From positions 226,804 through 290,803 of the forward strand of contig NZ_DOEH01000010.1 of the NCBI RefSeq assembly GCF_003533305.1: a DNA stretch of 64,000 nt, read 5' to 3'. This stretch comes from Providencia sp. (GTDB taxonomy: Bacteria > Pseudomonadota > Gammaproteobacteria > Enterobacterales > Enterobacteriaceae). Shown here in pieces: positions 46,087 through 57,540 of this stretch. The translations under genes and the position numbers were made by a program. Under the pieces are notes generated by a model. It searched no databases. It was not told the DNA's origin and was given only the letters and a program-made list of their open reading frames with translations. The first letter of the stretch is position 1. The number at the start of each line of letters is the position of its first letter.

Positions 46087-47216
46087 TAAGCAAAAAACGC
46101 GTTAATGCGCTCAATGACAGTTTGCTGTTCAGCATCCGTCATATTGTAGAACATCGGTAAACGTACTAAACGATCGCTTTCAACTGTTGTATAACGGTCT
46201 TCTCCATGGAAGCGCCCGAACTCAATACCTGCTGGGCTTGTATGTAACGCAACATAATGGAATACCGTCAAAATACCATGAGATTTCATGTAGTCATTAA
46301 ACGCGGTGCGCTCTTCTACATCCTTCAATTTAATGTAGAACATATGAGCATTGTGCTGTAGACCTTCAGGAACAGTCGCTAAAACGAGATGTCCTGCATC
46401 AACTAAAGGTAATAATGCATCATGATAACGCTGCCACAATAGTAAGCGGCGATCATTAATTTTTTTCGCTTCTTCTAGCTGTGCCCATAAATAAGCGGCT
46501 TGTAAATCAGACATTAAATAACTTGAACCAATATCACGCCAAGTGTATTTGTCTACTTGTCCACGGAAAAATTGGCTACGATTAGTCCCTTTTTCACGAA
46601 TGACTTCTGCTCGGCTAATCAGTGTTTTATCATTAATTAGTGTCGCGCCACCTTCACCACCAGAAGAGTAGTTTTTAGTTTCATGGAAGCTATAGCAACC
46701 AATGTGACCGATAGTCCCAAGCGCTTTGCCTTTATAAGTCGACATCACACCTTGAGCAGCATCTTCAATCACAAATAAATTATGTTTTTTAGCAATTGCC
46801 ATAATGACATCCATTTCACAGGCAACCCCTGCGTAATGAACAGGCACTATCGCACGCGTACGCGCTGTAATTGCATCTTCAATTTTAGTTTCATCAATAT
46901 TCATCGTGTCTGGACGAATATCAACAAAGACAATTTTAGCACCACGTAATACGAAAGCATTAGAAGTGGATACAAAGGTAAAACTCGGCATGATAACTTC
47001 ATCACCCGGTTTAATATCAATCAAAATTGCCGCCATTTCTAACGAAGCAGTACAAGATGGCGTTAATTGAACTTTCGGGCAATCAAAGTGTTTTTCCATC
47101 CACTCTTCACAACGTTTTGTGAAGCCACCATCACCACACAGCTTGCCGCTTTCCATGGCCTGTCTCATATACTCTAATTCAGTACCTACAACGGGTGGTT
47201 TATTAAATGGAATCAT
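46086..47216 (-). CDS. wecE: TDP-4-keto-6-deoxyglucose aminotransferase WecE
   Basis: PLP enzyme of the DegT/DnrJ/EryC1 family that makes TDP-4-amino-4,6-dideoxygalactose for Fuc4NAc. In the 376-residue protein the PLP lysine is in SFHETKNYSSGGEGG, with EDAAQGVMSTYKG before it. The start at 47216 ([17 protein letters not shown]) is the family start; the frame extends to 47264 inside wecD. It overlaps wecD by 14 nt. Confidence 0.97.
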   Translation of the reverse strand: MIPFNKPPVVGTELEYMRQAMESGKLCGDGGFTKRCEEWMEKHFDCPKVQLTPSCTASLEMAAILIDIKPGDEVIMPSFTFVSTSNAFVLRGAKIVFVDIRPDTMNIDETKIEDAITARTRAIVPVHYAGVACEMDVIMAIAKKHNLFVIEDAAQGVMSTYKGKALGTIGHIGCYSFHETKNYSSGGEGGATLINDKTLISRAEVIREKGTNRSQFFRGQVDKYTWRDIGSSYLMSDLQAAYLWAQLEEAKKINDRRLLLWQRYHDALLPLVDAGHLVLATVPEGLQHNAHMFYIKLKDVEERTAFNDYMKSHGILTVFHYVALHTSPAGIEFGRFHGEDRYTTVESDRLVRLPMFYNMTDAEQQTVIERINAFFA

Positions 47217-47943
47217 GTTGTCCCCTGTATAGCCAATATGCAGTGCTTGCAATTGAAGCACCACTATGTGAATAAAGATTTAATGCTGCAACATTACTGA
47301 TTTGAGTGGCAACATTTAACTGTCTTTTTTGGTGTTGCACACACCAATTGAATGCCGCTAACATCAACTGACGACCTATGCCCTGCCCTTTGGCTTTAGG
47401 CATTTTCGCTAATAGCCCTATCCGTGCTGTATCAGCATCTAAATTACGTAGGCTAACAAAACCTAAAATCTCACCTGACGCATCTTTCACTAACAAACAC
47501 GTATGATCAAAAGTGCCGATAACCGCTTTTTCTATCCATAACGCATAAAACCGTCCGCTATCACCTTCTTGATACCAAGGGGCTCTAAAACGGCTATTAC
47601 TAAAAACAGCCTCTGCGGCGTTGCGTAATGGCACTATGTCATCTATTTGTGCCACTTCTACACGATTTGTTGCAGAAGCACCTGCGGTTAAGTAAGCATT
47701 TTCTGTGCCAATAGTTAATGCAAAATCGATTTCACCTTCAACCAAAGAAAACCCCATACTAGCTAAATCATCGATCATTGTACTCTCAGATGCTGAGACT
47801 TTAGCTTGTACGATATCGTACTTATCCATTTGATAAGCAAGAATGATTTCAGACCCAACATCTGTAAAGTTTAATTTAGCTGTTGAGTGCCCAAAAAAAT
47901 CAGACTCCCATTGCAGGGGCTCAATACTGGCGCGGACGGACAC
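47203..47943 (-). CDS. wecD: TDP-fucosamine acetyltransferase WecD
   Basis: GNAT-family enzyme of 246 residues that N-acetylates TDP-Fuc4N. It begins [17 protein letters not shown] as in homologues; the acetyl-CoA loop lies in [19 protein letters not shown]. It is longer than the E. coli protein (224), chiefly in that loop, which keeps the full Q/RxxGxG/A motif. Overlaps rffH by 23 nt. Confidence 0.95.
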   Translation of the reverse strand: MSVRASIEPLQWESDFFGHSTAKLNFTDVGSEIILAYQMDKYDIVQAKVSASESTMIDDLASMGFSLVEGEIDFALTIGTENAYLTAGASATNRVEVAQIDDIVPLRNAAEAVFSNSRFRAPWYQEGDSGRFYALWIEKAVIGTFDHTCLLVKDASGEILGFVSLRNLDADTARIGLLAKMPKAKGQGIGRQLMLAAFNWCVQHQKRQLNVATQISNVAALNLYSHSGASIASTAYWLYRGQHDSI

Positions 47944-48802
47944 GGAGAAGATCCTCTAAATATTGCCCATAACCGGTTTTTTTCAATTGCACAGCAGATG
48001 CGTGAACTTGCTCATCAGTGAGCCAGCCATTACGCCACGCAATCTCTTCTAAACATGCAACTTTGAAACCTTGACGTTTTTCAACAGTTTGTACAAATGT
48101 ACCCGCTTCAATCAAACTGTCATGTGTTCCCGTATCTAACCACGCAAAACCACGACCTAATAGCTCAACGCTCAATTCACCGCGTTCCAAATACATTTGA
48201 TTGATCGACGTAATTTCTAATTCACCACGCTCAGAAGGCTTCACTTGCTTAGCAAATTCAACTACTTGAGAGTCATAGAAATATAACCCTGTTACCGCCC
48301 AATTCGATTTCGGCTTTAGTGGTTTTTCTTCAATGGATAACGCTTTAAAATCATCATCAAATTCAACAACACCGAAACGTTCAGGGTCCATCACTTGATA
48401 ACCAAATACGGTTGCCCCTTTGGTGCGAGCAGCAACAGAGGTCAATTTTGGACTGAATGAGTGACCAAAGAAGATATTATCCCCAAGCACTAAGCAGCAA
48501 GAATCACCATTGATGAATTCTTCACCAATAATAAAGGCTTGTGCAAGCCCATCAGGAGAAGGTTGCTCCGCATAACTAAGCTCAATACCAAATTCATGAC
48601 CATCACCTAATAACCGCTTAAACATCGGTAAATCTTCAGGTGTAGAAATAATCAAAATTTCACGAATACCCGCTAACATCAATACAGAAAGCGGGTAATA
48701 AATCATTGGCTTATCATAGATAGGCAATAGTTGTTTAGAGATACCTCGAGTGATGGGATGCAAACGCGTGCCCGAACCACCAGCAAGTATAATGCCTTTC
48801 AT
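47921..48802 (-). CDS. rffH: Glucose-1-phosphate thymidylyltransferase (ECA)
   Basis: Makes TDP-glucose from glucose-1-phosphate and dTTP, first step to Fuc4NAc. The 293-residue RmlA-type enzyme begins [20 protein letters not shown], with the signature GGSGTRLxP and the later LGDNIFFG and [10 protein letters not shown]. 8 nt from rffG. Confidence 0.97.
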   Translation of the reverse strand: MKGIILAGGSGTRLHPITRGISKQLLPIYDKPMIYYPLSVLMLAGIREILIISTPEDLPMFKRLLGDGHEFGIELSYAEQPSPDGLAQAFIIGEEFINGDSCCLVLGDNIFFGHSFSPKLTSVAARTKGATVFGYQVMDPERFGVVEFDDDFKALSIEEKPLKPKSNWAVTGLYFYDSQVVEFAKQVKPSERGELEITSINQMYLERGELSVELLGRGFAWLDTGTHDSLIEAGTFVQTVEKRQGFKVACLEEIAWRNGWLTDEQVHASAVQLKKTGYGQYLEDLLRVRPRQY

Positions 48803-48810
48803 ATATCCTC

Positions 48811-49884
48811 CTAACTACCTAAACCTAGGCGTTCACCCGCGTAGGAGCCATCTTGTACTCGACGCCACCAAGTTTCATTATTCAAGTACCATTGCACCGT
48901 TTTACGGATGCCTGACTCGAAAGTTTCTTGTGGTGTCCAGCCCAATTCACGTTCAATCTTAGCCGCATCAATGGCATATCGCATATCATGACCCGGCCGA
49001 TCTTTCACATAAGTGATCAAATCACGATAATGAACCACACCCTGAGGCTTTTGCGGGCAAAACTCTTCTAGTAGCGCACAAATCGTTTCCACGACATCAA
49101 TATTGCGGCGCTCATTGTGCCCACCGATATTATAGGTCGTACCCGGATCAGCCTTAGTTGCCACTAAATGTAGAGCACGCGCATGGTCCTCTACGAACAA
49201 CCAATCACGAATTTGCTCCCCTTTACCATAAACAGGTAACGGTTTACCTGATATAGCATTAAGAATAATCAATGGGATCAATTTCTCAGGAAAATGATAA
49301 GGACCATAATTATTCGAGCAATTGGTGATCATCGTTGGTAAACCATAAGTTCGCTGCCAAGCACGGACTAAATGATCGCTTGATGCTTTGGATGCTGAAT
49401 ATGGACTACTTGGTGCATAAGGTGTTGTTTCAGTAAAGAACCCATCTGGGCCATCCAAATCGCCATACACTTCATCCGTTGAAATATGGTGAAAACGAAA
49501 TGCATTTTTTCTGCTTTCGTCCAGCGACGACCAATAATGACGCGCCGCTTCCAACAACGTATAAGTACCGACAATATTGGTTTCGATAAACTCTGCCGGA
49601 CCATCAATTGAGCGGTCAACATGGCTCTCTGCCGCTAAATGCATGACAGCATCAGGCTGATATTGAACGAAAACTTTATCCAATGCCGCGCGGTCACAAA
49701 TATTCACTTGCTCAAAAGCATAACGTTCGTTGCTCGCGACATCAGCGAGTGATTCCAAATTACCCGCGTAGGTCAAACAATCGACAACAATAGCGCTATC
49801 GCGAGTGTTCTCAATAATATGACGTACAACTGCGGAGCCGATAAAACCAGCTCCACCTGTGATTAGAATGCGTTTCAACGCCAT
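48811..49884 (-). CDS. rffG: TDP-glucose 4,6-dehydratase (ECA)
   Basis: Short-chain dehydrogenase of 357 residues making TDP-4-keto-6-deoxyglucose. NAD-binding [10 protein letters not shown] near the N-terminus, [11 protein letters not shown] and the YSASKAS catalytic tyrosine-lysine motif are present. It overlaps wecC by 10 nt. Confidence 0.97.
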   Translation of the reverse strand: MALKRILITGGAGFIGSAVVRHIIENTRDSAIVVDCLTYAGNLESLADVASNERYAFEQVNICDRAALDKVFVQYQPDAVMHLAAESHVDRSIDGPAEFIETNIVGTYTLLEAARHYWSSLDESRKNAFRFHHISTDEVYGDLDGPDGFFTETTPYAPSSPYSASKASSDHLVRAWQRTYGLPTMITNCSNNYGPYHFPEKLIPLIILNAISGKPLPVYGKGEQIRDWLFVEDHARALHLVATKADPGTTYNIGGHNERRNIDVVETICALLEEFCPQKPQGVVHYRDLITYVKDRPGHDMRYAIDAAKIERELGWTPQETFESGIRKTVQWYLNNETWWRRVQDGSYAGERLGLGS

Positions 49885-51137
49885 ACTCCTTTGGTATCAA
49901 CAACCCATTTTTGCTTGATTGATGAGCCTTGGATAGCTTTAAATACATTGTGATCAACTAACATCAAAATCACATCAGCGTCAGCCACAGCCTGTTCCAC
50001 TGAAACTAGCTCAGCCACACCTTTAAGCGAAGTTGGTAATTCATGAATATGTGGTTCAACTGCAAAGGTTTTACCTGGATTCCAATTAGCAATCATCTTA
50101 GTGATGTGCATCGCTGGGCTTTCACGCAAGTCATCAATGTTCGGTTTGAAAGACAAACCAAAACAAGCAATGGTGATTTCGCTAGCTTTCTTACCGGTTT
50201 CAACCAAACAATCCGCAACTGCGGCTTTAACTTGATCAACAACCCAAATTGGCTTGCCATCGTTAACTAAACGCGCAGTATGGATAAGGCGTGATTGCTG
50301 TGGGTTTTGAGCCACGATAAACCAAGGGTCAACGGCAATACAGTGTCCACCGACACCTGGACCTGGTTGTAAAATATTAACGCGTGGATGACGATTAGCT
50401 AAGCTAATCAATTCCCATACATTGATATTTTGCTGCGCGCAGATGAGTGATAATTCGTTAGCAAATGCAATATTCACGTCACGGAAGCTATTTTCCGTTA
50501 ATTTACACATTTCTGCGGTTCTTGAATTGGTGATAACACATTCACCTTCAAGGAAAATATTATATAACTCACTTGCACGTTGTGATGATTTTGGTGTCAT
50601 TCCGCCAATAACACGGTCATTTTTAATCAATTCAACCATCACTTGGCCTGGCAATACACGCTCAGGACAATATGCCACATCGATATCGGCATCTTCACCA
50701 GCTTGTTGTGGGAATGTTAAGTCAGGACGCGCTTGCGCCATCCACTCAGCCATTTGCTCTGTGGTACCTACTGGTGAAGTCGATTCCAGAATAACTAAGT
50801 CACCTTTTTTCAATACAGGTGCAATAGATTCCGCCGCAGCTTTTACATAAACCAAGTCTGGTTCATGTTCACCTTTGAACGGTGTTGGTACGGCAATTAA
50901 ATAAGCATCAGCTGGCTGAGGTTTAGTAAAGGCTTTCAAATAACCCGCTTCAACGGCAGTTTTCACCACCACATCGAGTTCGGGTTCTACGATATGGATT
51001 TTACCCTGATTAATGGTATCCACCGCATGTTGGTTGACATCTACGCCAACAACCTGTTTTTTGCGAGAAGCGAAGGCTGCTGCTGTTGGTAAACCAATAT
51101 AACCAAGGCCGATAACAGAAATAGTTTCAAAACTCAT
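49875..51137 (-). CDS. wecC: UDP-ManNAc dehydrogenase WecC
   Basis: Oxidises UDP-N-acetylmannosamine to the uronic acid with two NAD. The 420-residue protein has [14 protein letters not shown] at the N-terminus and the catalytic cysteine in [15 protein letters not shown]. Overlaps wecB by 4 nt. Confidence 0.97.
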   Translation of the reverse strand: MSFETISVIGLGYIGLPTAAAFASRKKQVVGVDVNQHAVDTINQGKIHIVEPELDVVVKTAVEAGYLKAFTKPQPADAYLIAVPTPFKGEHEPDLVYVKAAAESIAPVLKKGDLVILESTSPVGTTEQMAEWMAQARPDLTFPQQAGEDADIDVAYCPERVLPGQVMVELIKNDRVIGGMTPKSSQRASELYNIFLEGECVITNSRTAEMCKLTENSFRDVNIAFANELSLICAQQNINVWELISLANRHPRVNILQPGPGVGGHCIAVDPWFIVAQNPQQSRLIHTARLVNDGKPIWVVDQVKAAVADCLVETGKKASEITIACFGLSFKPNIDDLRESPAMHITKMIANWNPGKTFAVEPHIHELPTSLKGVAELVSVEQAVADADVILMLVDHNVFKAIQGSSIKQKWVVDTKGVWR

Positions 51138-52264
51138 AATTTCACCTGATTGCTTTTTAATGCGTCAAGAATACGCTGACAAGAATGACCATCCCCATAA
51201 GGGTTATGGGCGCGGCTCATTTCATGATATTCCGCTTCATCTGTCAGTAACCGATTAACTTCTTCCACAATTTTTTGTGTATTTGTACCAACAAGGCGAA
51301 CTGTGCCTGCATCTACTGCTTCTGGACGCTCTGTTGTATCTCTCATCACCAAAACAGGTTTACCCAGAGACGGGGCTTCCTCTTGAATACCGCCCGAATC
51401 TGTTAGGATCAAATAAGCATGATTCATCAGATAAACAAAAGGCAGATACTCTTGCGGACTAATTAATATAATATTATCAATATCATGCAGTATTCTTTTA
51501 ACCGGTTCACCAACATTTGGATTTAAATGTACCGGATAAACAATTTGAACATCCGGATGGGCTTGTGCTATTTCAGCTAGCGCATGACAGATACGTTCAA
51601 AACCGCCACCAAAGCTTTCACGACGATGCCCAGTGACTAAAATCATTTTCTTATTTGGGTCAATAAATGGATAATTAGCCCCTAATTTTTCCATCATGTG
51701 CTGGTCGCTCATGACCTTATCACGCACCCATAACAATGCATCAATGACAGTGTTACCTGTGACAAAGATATGACTATCAGGTATCGACTCTTTTAATAAA
51801 TTCTGGCGTGAATTTTCTGTTGGTGCAAAATGATACATTGCAAGATGGCCTGCAATTTTACGATTAGCTTCTTCAGGCCATGGAGAATAAAGATCGCCTG
51901 TTCGCAATCCTGCTTCAACGTGACCGACAGGAATACGATGATAGAACGCTGCAAGACTAGTTGCCATGGTTGTTGCTGTGTCACCATGAACTAATACGAC
52001 GTCCGGTTGAAAATCTGCAAATACCGCTTTTAATCCTTCAAGGATACGGCATGTGATATCGGTTAAATCTTGCCCTGGTTTCATAATATTGAGATCGTAA
52101 TCTGGAGTGATCTCGAACAGTTTCAGTACTTGATCTAGCATTTCACGATGCTGGGCTGTTACACAAACTTTTGCTTCAAAGTCTGCATCATCAGCGAGTG
52201 CATGAACCAACGGTGCCATTTTAATGGCCTCCGGTCGTGTGCCGAATACAGTCAATACTTTCAC
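51134..52264 (-). CDS. wecB: UDP-GlcNAc 2-epimerase WecB
   Basis: Interconverts UDP-GlcNAc and UDP-ManNAc. The 376-residue protein has [38 protein letters not shown] and [20 protein letters not shown]. The start is a GTG at 52264 that gives [15 protein letters not shown] as in the family; an upstream ATG at 52324 adds 20 basic residues of no family likeness. GAGAG stands before the GTG. A 98-nt gap separates it from wzzE. Confidence 0.96.
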   Translation of the reverse strand: MKVLTVFGTRPEAIKMAPLVHALADDADFEAKVCVTAQHREMLDQVLKLFEITPDYDLNIMKPGQDLTDITCRILEGLKAVFADFQPDVVLVHGDTATTMATSLAAFYHRIPVGHVEAGLRTGDLYSPWPEEANRKIAGHLAMYHFAPTENSRQNLLKESIPDSHIFVTGNTVIDALLWVRDKVMSDQHMMEKLGANYPFIDPNKKMILVTGHRRESFGGGFERICHALAEIAQAHPDVQIVYPVHLNPNVGEPVKRILHDIDNIILISPQEYLPFVYLMNHAYLILTDSGGIQEEAPSLGKPVLVMRDTTERPEAVDAGTVRLVGTNTQKIVEEVNRLLTDEAEYHEMSRAHNPYGDGHSCQRILDALKSNQVKL

Positions 52265-52362
52265 AGTGACTCTCTTATATTTATCGTTCGCAGTTTGCTG
52301 CTTTTTAAATTTTAATGACTTCATGAAGCCACTGACTCAAAGAGCCAGTAGCTTATTTAAAA

Positions 52363-53421
52363 TCATGATGGGCGACGGCGAGACAGTACCACTCCGGCAC
52401 CAACTAACATACCGATTGCTCCCCACAGAATCATCATAAAGGCTCTGCGTGGGCTATCGCGTTTGACTGGATCTTCAGGGGTACGTAGATAACGGTATGC
52501 CTGAAAATTATCTTGGAGAGTCGGCCCTACACTCAATGTTGATAACATTGCAATGTTCTGATCATAGTCAGAGTCATGATCAGGGCCTGTAGCTTTTAAT
52601 GTTTCAATCTGCGCCTGTAATAATGGCACACCTAACATAAACATCTTAGAGTCAGGAATTTCATCAACGGGCGTTGAACTTTGGTTACGTACAATTCCTT
52701 GCTTTTCAGCCACTTTCAGTGCCTGTTCAAGTGAATTCAAACGTCTTTCATATGCAGCTTGAGCAACCATATCTTCACGTTTTACTAACGCTTTCATCGA
52801 TTGCATTTTTGTCGCCCAAGTGCCTTTTATTTCATCATTCAGATTCGTAGTTGCACGCTGATTTGCAAATTGCGTGTACTCACGTAAAAGCTGATTTGCA
52901 TCAGTTGATGTTTCAGCAACGAGCTTAATGCTATCAGTTAGATTTTTAACTTCATCAGCTGGCGTAAACTCAATGTCATTAATCAATTCATCTAATAATG
53001 CAGCATCAGCTTTAGGATCATTTTCCAAACGTTGCTTATAGTAATCGGTATTCAACCAAAATTGACGGCGAGTATCGTAAGCTCCCAATTGTTTAGTAAA
53101 CTCTTGGTAAGCTTCTTTCGCTATCGTTGGTAATTGTCCTTCTTGCCCAACATTATTAATACGTGAATCAAGGTTACGCAGGAATTGTTGCTGAGAATAA
53201 TAGCTTCCCAGATTATTAACTGTTGGTAGGTCCGTGATTGCAGTTGAGCTCCATTTTTGCTGCATGAAATAGGAAGCACCCAATGCAATTGCAGCAAACA
53301 CCACTGCAAATGCAACGATCCAGATTTTGCCTTGCCATAATGAGCGGCATAAACCACGGATATCCAATTCCGGTTCTACAGGAGCTTGATACTGACTAGG
53401 TTGCGTTTCTGAGTTATTCAC
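52363..53421 (-). CDS. wzzE: ECA chain-length regulator WzzE
   Basis: Polysaccharide co-polymerase of 352 residues with an N-terminal helix (about 33-52, IWIVAFAVVFAAIALGASYF), a long coiled-coil periplasmic domain and a C-terminal helix (about 328-345) preceded by the Pro-rich PEDPVKRDSPRR motif. It sets ECA chain length with WzyE. Confidence 0.96.
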   Translation of the reverse strand: MNNSETQPSQYQAPVEPELDIRGLCRSLWQGKIWIVAFAVVFAAIALGASYFMQQKWSSTAITDLPTVNNLGSYYSQQQFLRNLDSRINNVGQEGQLPTIAKEAYQEFTKQLGAYDTRRQFWLNTDYYKQRLENDPKADAALLDELINDIEFTPADEVKNLTDSIKLVAETSTDANQLLREYTQFANQRATTNLNDEIKGTWATKMQSMKALVKREDMVAQAAYERRLNSLEQALKVAEKQGIVRNQSSTPVDEIPDSKMFMLGVPLLQAQIETLKATGPDHDSDYDQNIAMLSTLSVGPTLQDNFQAYRYLRTPEDPVKRDSPRRAFMMILWGAIGMLVGAGVVLSRRRPS

Positions 53422-53449
53422 TGCACAGAACCTCTATTTACGTTTTTCG

Positions 53450-54535
53450 TTACCGTATTGCACCTCGACGTGCTCTACGCCTAACTCGCTTAATAAAGCG
53501 AGCGACTTTCCAAGCGCGTTTAATGCAATAACCATACATCATAAATACAAGCAAGAATAATGCCAACATTAACCATTCAGGTACAAAAGATAAACGTTCG
53601 CCAAGAATACCAATACATGCCAATACCGCTGCTGACAATGTAATAAGTACAAATGCGCCTTTCGGTGTAAAGCCTGAACGCATAATCAAATGATGAATAT
53701 GCTGACGGTCAGGTGAAAAAGGACTCATTCCCTTGCGAATACGACGATACATAATGGCAACCATATCCATTAAAGGAATAGCAATAATCCACAATGCAGT
53801 CACCGGATTTATCGGATGAACTTGCTCTTGTGTCGAAGCAACAAGGATCCAAATAATTGTAAAGCCAATTAATGTACTTCCCGCATCTCCCATAAAGACT
53901 TTAAATCGGCGACCTAGGATGCCTAAATTAAGAAGGATATAAGGAAGGATAGCGGCTATAAACGCAAAACACCAAAATGCTAACGCATAATTACCACTTT
54001 GATACAATAAAAAGCCCAAAGCACCAAAGGAAACGGAAGATAATCCCCCTAAAAGCCCATCGATACCATCAACCATATTAAATGCATTAATCGCAGCCCA
54101 TACTGCAAATAAGGTTACAATATAGCCAAATGGACCGAGAATAAGCTCCCATGGACCAAATGCATGCCCTAAAGATTCAAGTTTTAACCCTGCAGCCGTC
54201 ATCATCACTACGGCAACAATCGCTTGAACACCTGCTCTTAATTTCACACTGATATCAAACCTGTCATCTAGTGCGCCAATAAAAACAAGTAATCCTGCAC
54301 AGGCGATATATAACCATTTATGAGGTATATATTCCTCTGTAATGATAAATGCAAAACAGATCCCAAAAAAAACCGATATTCCCCCAACAAGGGGAACTAA
54401 TCCTACGTGTTTTTTCCTGAAGTTAGGTTTATCTACCAAGCCGATTTTTGTTGCAACAACTCGGGCGATAAAAATAAAGACCAACGAAAACAAGAAAACG
54501 TAGAAGAGGCTGGTTATAAAGTGTGTGATATCCAC
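53450..54535 (-). CDS. wecA: UDP-GlcNAc:undecaprenyl-phosphate GlcNAc-1-P transferase WecA
   Basis: First committed enzyme of ECA and of many O-antigens. The 361-residue protein has eleven predicted helices, the DDRFD motif after FIGALDDRFDISVKLR, NAFNMVDGIDGLLGG, and the cytosolic HIHHLIMRSG loop. First gene of the ECA operon wecA-wzzE-wecBC-rffGH-wecDE-wzxE-wecF-wzyE-wecG. Confidence 0.97.
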   Translation of the reverse strand: MDITHFITSLFYVFLFSLVFIFIARVVATKIGLVDKPNFRKKHVGLVPLVGGISVFFGICFAFIITEEYIPHKWLYIACAGLLVFIGALDDRFDISVKLRAGVQAIVAVVMMTAAGLKLESLGHAFGPWELILGPFGYIVTLFAVWAAINAFNMVDGIDGLLGGLSSVSFGALGFLLYQSGNYALAFWCFAFIAAILPYILLNLGILGRRFKVFMGDAGSTLIGFTIIWILVASTQEQVHPINPVTALWIIAIPLMDMVAIMYRRIRKGMSPFSPDRQHIHHLIMRSGFTPKGAFVLITLSAAVLACIGILGERLSFVPEWLMLALFLLVFMMYGYCIKRAWKVARFIKRVRRRARRGAIR

Positions 54536-55109
54536 AGTTCGACTCTCTCATCATTCTATTTAACTAAAAAAACTAAATTTTTTTGGACTAATGCCGATAC
54601 ACAAACAATAGCTACAGCATTATCATCTCAACAAAAAAATCTACTATAAGACGAATCTTTATTAGTTATGCTATTTATCCAGTATAACTAATAAATGAAA
54701 CCTCACTTCCATACTTTATTTCGACAAGGTTACCTCGCCGATTTTATACTTAATAGCTGCAAGATGCATGCCATAAAAACAATACACTTTAATAGAGTTA
54801 AATATATTCCTTACCTTATTAGTCAATATATTTATATTGACTCACAAAATGTATAAATAAAATTCACATAAAATACAGTAAGTTGACAGCGTTTATTTCG
54901 TTCTGTTTACGAAAAAAATAAACCTATGATACCCAACTACATTTTATAAAATATCATTTTTTGATATCTAATAAATATAAACTGTCCTATTTATTGATTA
55001 AAAACCAAGCGCTAGATCTATTTTTAGAAAAATAATAAATCAAGAATAATTCTGACAGCCCCCAGCATAAAAATATATTAAGCAATCAATACAAAGACCA
55101 GATAGATAA
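54536..55109. other. ECA operon 5' region
   Basis: No gene seen in the AT-rich stretch between wecA and the rho terminator. It must contain the wecA promoter and a long leader; I cannot identify a convincing promoter, a JUMPstart/ops element or a repeat copy. Confidence 0.5.
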
Positions 55110-55145
55110 AAAATAAAAAAAAGGCGCTCCCCTGAGGTTGCGCCT
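55110..55145 (-). terminator. Intrinsic terminator of rho
   Basis: AGGCGC (55122-55127) and GCGCCT (55140-55145) pair; on the minus strand eight T residues then ATTTTTT follow. 32 nt after the rho stop. Confidence 0.88.
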
Positions 55146-55177
55146 ATTTTTATCAGTCGACTAATAAACCTTAACCG

Positions 55178-56437
55178 TTAAGCTCTCTTCATAAAATCAA
55201 AGAACTCTTCGTTAGTTTTGGTCATTGCAAGTTTACTGATGAGGAATTCCATCGCATCAATTTCACCCATTGGATGAATAATTTTACGTAAGATCCACAT
55301 TTTTTGTAATTCATCTTGCGTCGTCAGAAGTTCTTCTTTACGTGTGCCTGAACGATTATAATCAATTGCAGGGAAAACACGCTTTTCAGCTATCTTACGG
55401 GACAGGTGTAATTCCATATTACCTGTACCTTTAAATTCTTCGTAGATAACTTCATCCATTTTAGAACCAGTATCAACTAGCGCAGTTGCTATAATTGTTA
55501 AGCTACCGCCTTCTTCGACGTTACGAGCAGCACCGAAGAAGCGTTTTGGACGATGTAATGCATTCGCATCCACACCACCTGTCAATACTTTACCGGAAGA
55601 AGGTACAACTGTGTTATATGCACGAGCAAGACGTGTAATTGAATCAAGTAAAATAATAACGTCTTTTTTGTGCTCGACGAGACGTTTTGCTTTTTCAATA
55701 ACCATCTCTGCAACTTGAACGTGACGTGCTGCTGGTTCATCAAAGGTCGAAGCAATAACTTCACCTTTAACTAAACGCTGCATTTCAGTTACTTCTTCAG
55801 GACGCTCATCAATAAGCAATACCATCAATACACAATCAGGATGGTTTTGGGCAATGTTAGTTGCAATATTTTGCAGTAACATTGTTTTACCCGCTTTTGG
55901 TGGTGCAACAATTAAACCACGTTGACCACGGCCAATTGGTGCAGCTAAATCAAGTACTCGTGCAGTTAAATCTTCAGTTGAACCATTACCACGTTCCATA
56001 CGAAGACGACGATTTGCATGTAATGGGGTTAAGTTTTCAAAAAGGATTTTACTGCGGGCGTTTTCAGGTTTGTCGTAGTTAACTTCGTTAACTTTCAAGA
56101 GGGCAAAATAACGTTCGCCTTCTTTAGGTGGACGAATTTTTCCTGAAATGGTATCGCCGGTGCGTAGGTTAAAACGACGAATTTGACTAGGGGAAACATA
56201 GATATCATCAGGGCCTGCAAGGTAGGAACTATCAGCTGAACGGAGGAAACCAAATCCGTCTTGCAATATTTCCAATACTCCATCGCCGAAAATATCTTCT
56301 CCACTTTTAGCGTGCTGCTTCAAGATTGAGAAGATAATATCTTGTTTTCTCATACGGGCTAAATTCTCTAGCCCCATGTTTTCGCCTAACGTAATCAGAT
56401 CTGATACTGGCGTATTCTTTAATTCGGTAAGATTCAT
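55178..56437 (-). CDS. rho: Transcription termination factor Rho
   Basis: Hexameric RNA-dependent ATPase. The 419-residue protein has the N-terminal helix bundle, the RNA-binding cold-shock fold ([28 protein letters not shown]), Walker [14 protein letters not shown], Walker [11 protein letters not shown] and the Q and R loops ([18 protein letters not shown]). Length and start ([12 protein letters not shown]) are those of E. coli; the frame extends 64 codons upstream but that part is leader. Confidence 0.98.
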   Translation of the reverse strand: MNLTELKNTPVSDLITLGENMGLENLARMRKQDIIFSILKQHAKSGEDIFGDGVLEILQDGFGFLRSADSSYLAGPDDIYVSPSQIRRFNLRTGDTISGKIRPPKEGERYFALLKVNEVNYDKPENARSKILFENLTPLHANRRLRMERGNGSTEDLTARVLDLAAPIGRGQRGLIVAPPKAGKTMLLQNIATNIAQNHPDCVLMVLLIDERPEEVTEMQRLVKGEVIASTFDEPAARHVQVAEMVIEKAKRLVEHKKDVIILLDSITRLARAYNTVVPSSGKVLTGGVDANALHRPKRFFGAARNVEEGGSLTIIATALVDTGSKMDEVIYEEFKGTGNMELHLSRKIAEKRVFPAIDYNRSGTRKEELLTTQDELQKMWILRKIIHPMGEIDAMEFLISKLAMTKTNEEFFDFMKRA

Positions 56438-57096
56438 AATGGTGGGTTCTTTAACTCGGGGTAATTCTCGAACTATGAACGTAAATTGAAAGCAACTTAT
56501 AATATAAGGCCATAATATAAGTGCCAGTTTAACTTTATAGCGCCCTGTTGATAGTGACTCATAAGAAACCAACAACAATGCGTAAAATTTTGTGTTTGCT
56601 GCTATCGTTGCATTAACATGATAGTGCACATTCAGCTATTACTCATCTGGATGATGTTTGTATATTATTAGAAACGTACACAATATTAGCAATAGTTTTT
56701 TGTACATTTAAGACAACATTTATTCCAATATCACAAATTTAAGTTCAATCAACGCACTAAAACATAAATGATCAATATTAAATTTTACTCAATTCACTAC
56801 TTGTATCCTATGGCTCAGTCGACTGAAGTTGATAGCTGACAGGCAACAGATTACCTTTAATCTATACGTTCTAAAATTGCATAACCACAGAGATGGAATA
56901 TAGCAACAATATCACTAAGTTATTACTACACTGATAAACTAGATATATAAGGTAAGAGCAATGGAATACAAGATAATTCTTACGAGTGATACACGAGGAA
57001 TGTAGTTAACTTATCATGCTTGAAAGAGGACGTCTAGCGGCTCTCTACATAAAATAGATTTACCGCTAAACGTTTTAACTTACATATAACTATAAC
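56438..57096 (-). other. trxA-rho intergenic region (rho leader)
   Basis: About 660 nt without a clear gene. In E. coli it holds the rhoL leader peptide and Rho-dependent autoattenuation. I could not find a rhoL-like frame; a 21-codon frame starting MSHYQQG lacks a ribosome site. A TAGCGG/CCGCTA hairpin (57035-57040, 57063-57068) follows trxA and may be its 3' end. Confidence 0.5.
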
Positions 57097-57423
57097 TTAC
57101 AGATTTTCGTCTAGAAATTCCTTCAGTTGCGTTTTAGATAGTGCGCCAACTTTTGTTGCTGCTACACTACCATTCTTAAATAATAGAAGCGTAGGGATAC
57201 CACGAATACCATATTTGGGAGCGGTAGCCGGATTTTCATCAATATTCAGTTTTGCGATGGTCAGTTTGCCTGTATATTCTTGAGCTACTTCATCAAGAAT
57301 AGGCGCGATCATTTTACAAGGACCGCACCATGCTGCCCAGAAATCGACGAGAACAGGTGAACTTGCTTGTAGAACTGCAGTTTCAAAACTTGCATCAGTT
57401 ATATGTATAATTTTGTCGCTCAT
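57097..57423 (-). CDS. trxA: Thioredoxin 1
   Basis: General dithiol reductant. The 108-residue protein has the active site WCGPC (32-36), cis-proline in [11 protein letters not shown] and ends in EFLDENL. The start at 57423 ([10 protein letters not shown]) has GGAG 6 nt upstream; the frame to 57435 adds four residues. Divergent from rhlB as in E. coli. Confidence 0.98.
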   Translation of the reverse strand: MSDKIIHITDASFETAVLQASSPVLVDFWAAWCGPCKMIAPILDEVAQEYTGKLTIAKLNIDENPATAPKYGIRGIPTLLLFKNGSVAATKVGALSKTQLKEFLDENL

Positions 57424-57540
57424 GTTGTACTCCAAAGGATCATCTTTTACAGATTTAGTGTAACATTATTGGCAGCAGGATGCTTTATTTCAAAAGATAC
57501 GCTTTCGTAAATCAACCGTTAACTGATATTCTAACACACT

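Noticed and set aside
56541..56610. rhoL leader peptide candidate (frame beginning MSHYQQG)
   Set aside because: No ribosome binding site and no likeness to E. coli RhoL.
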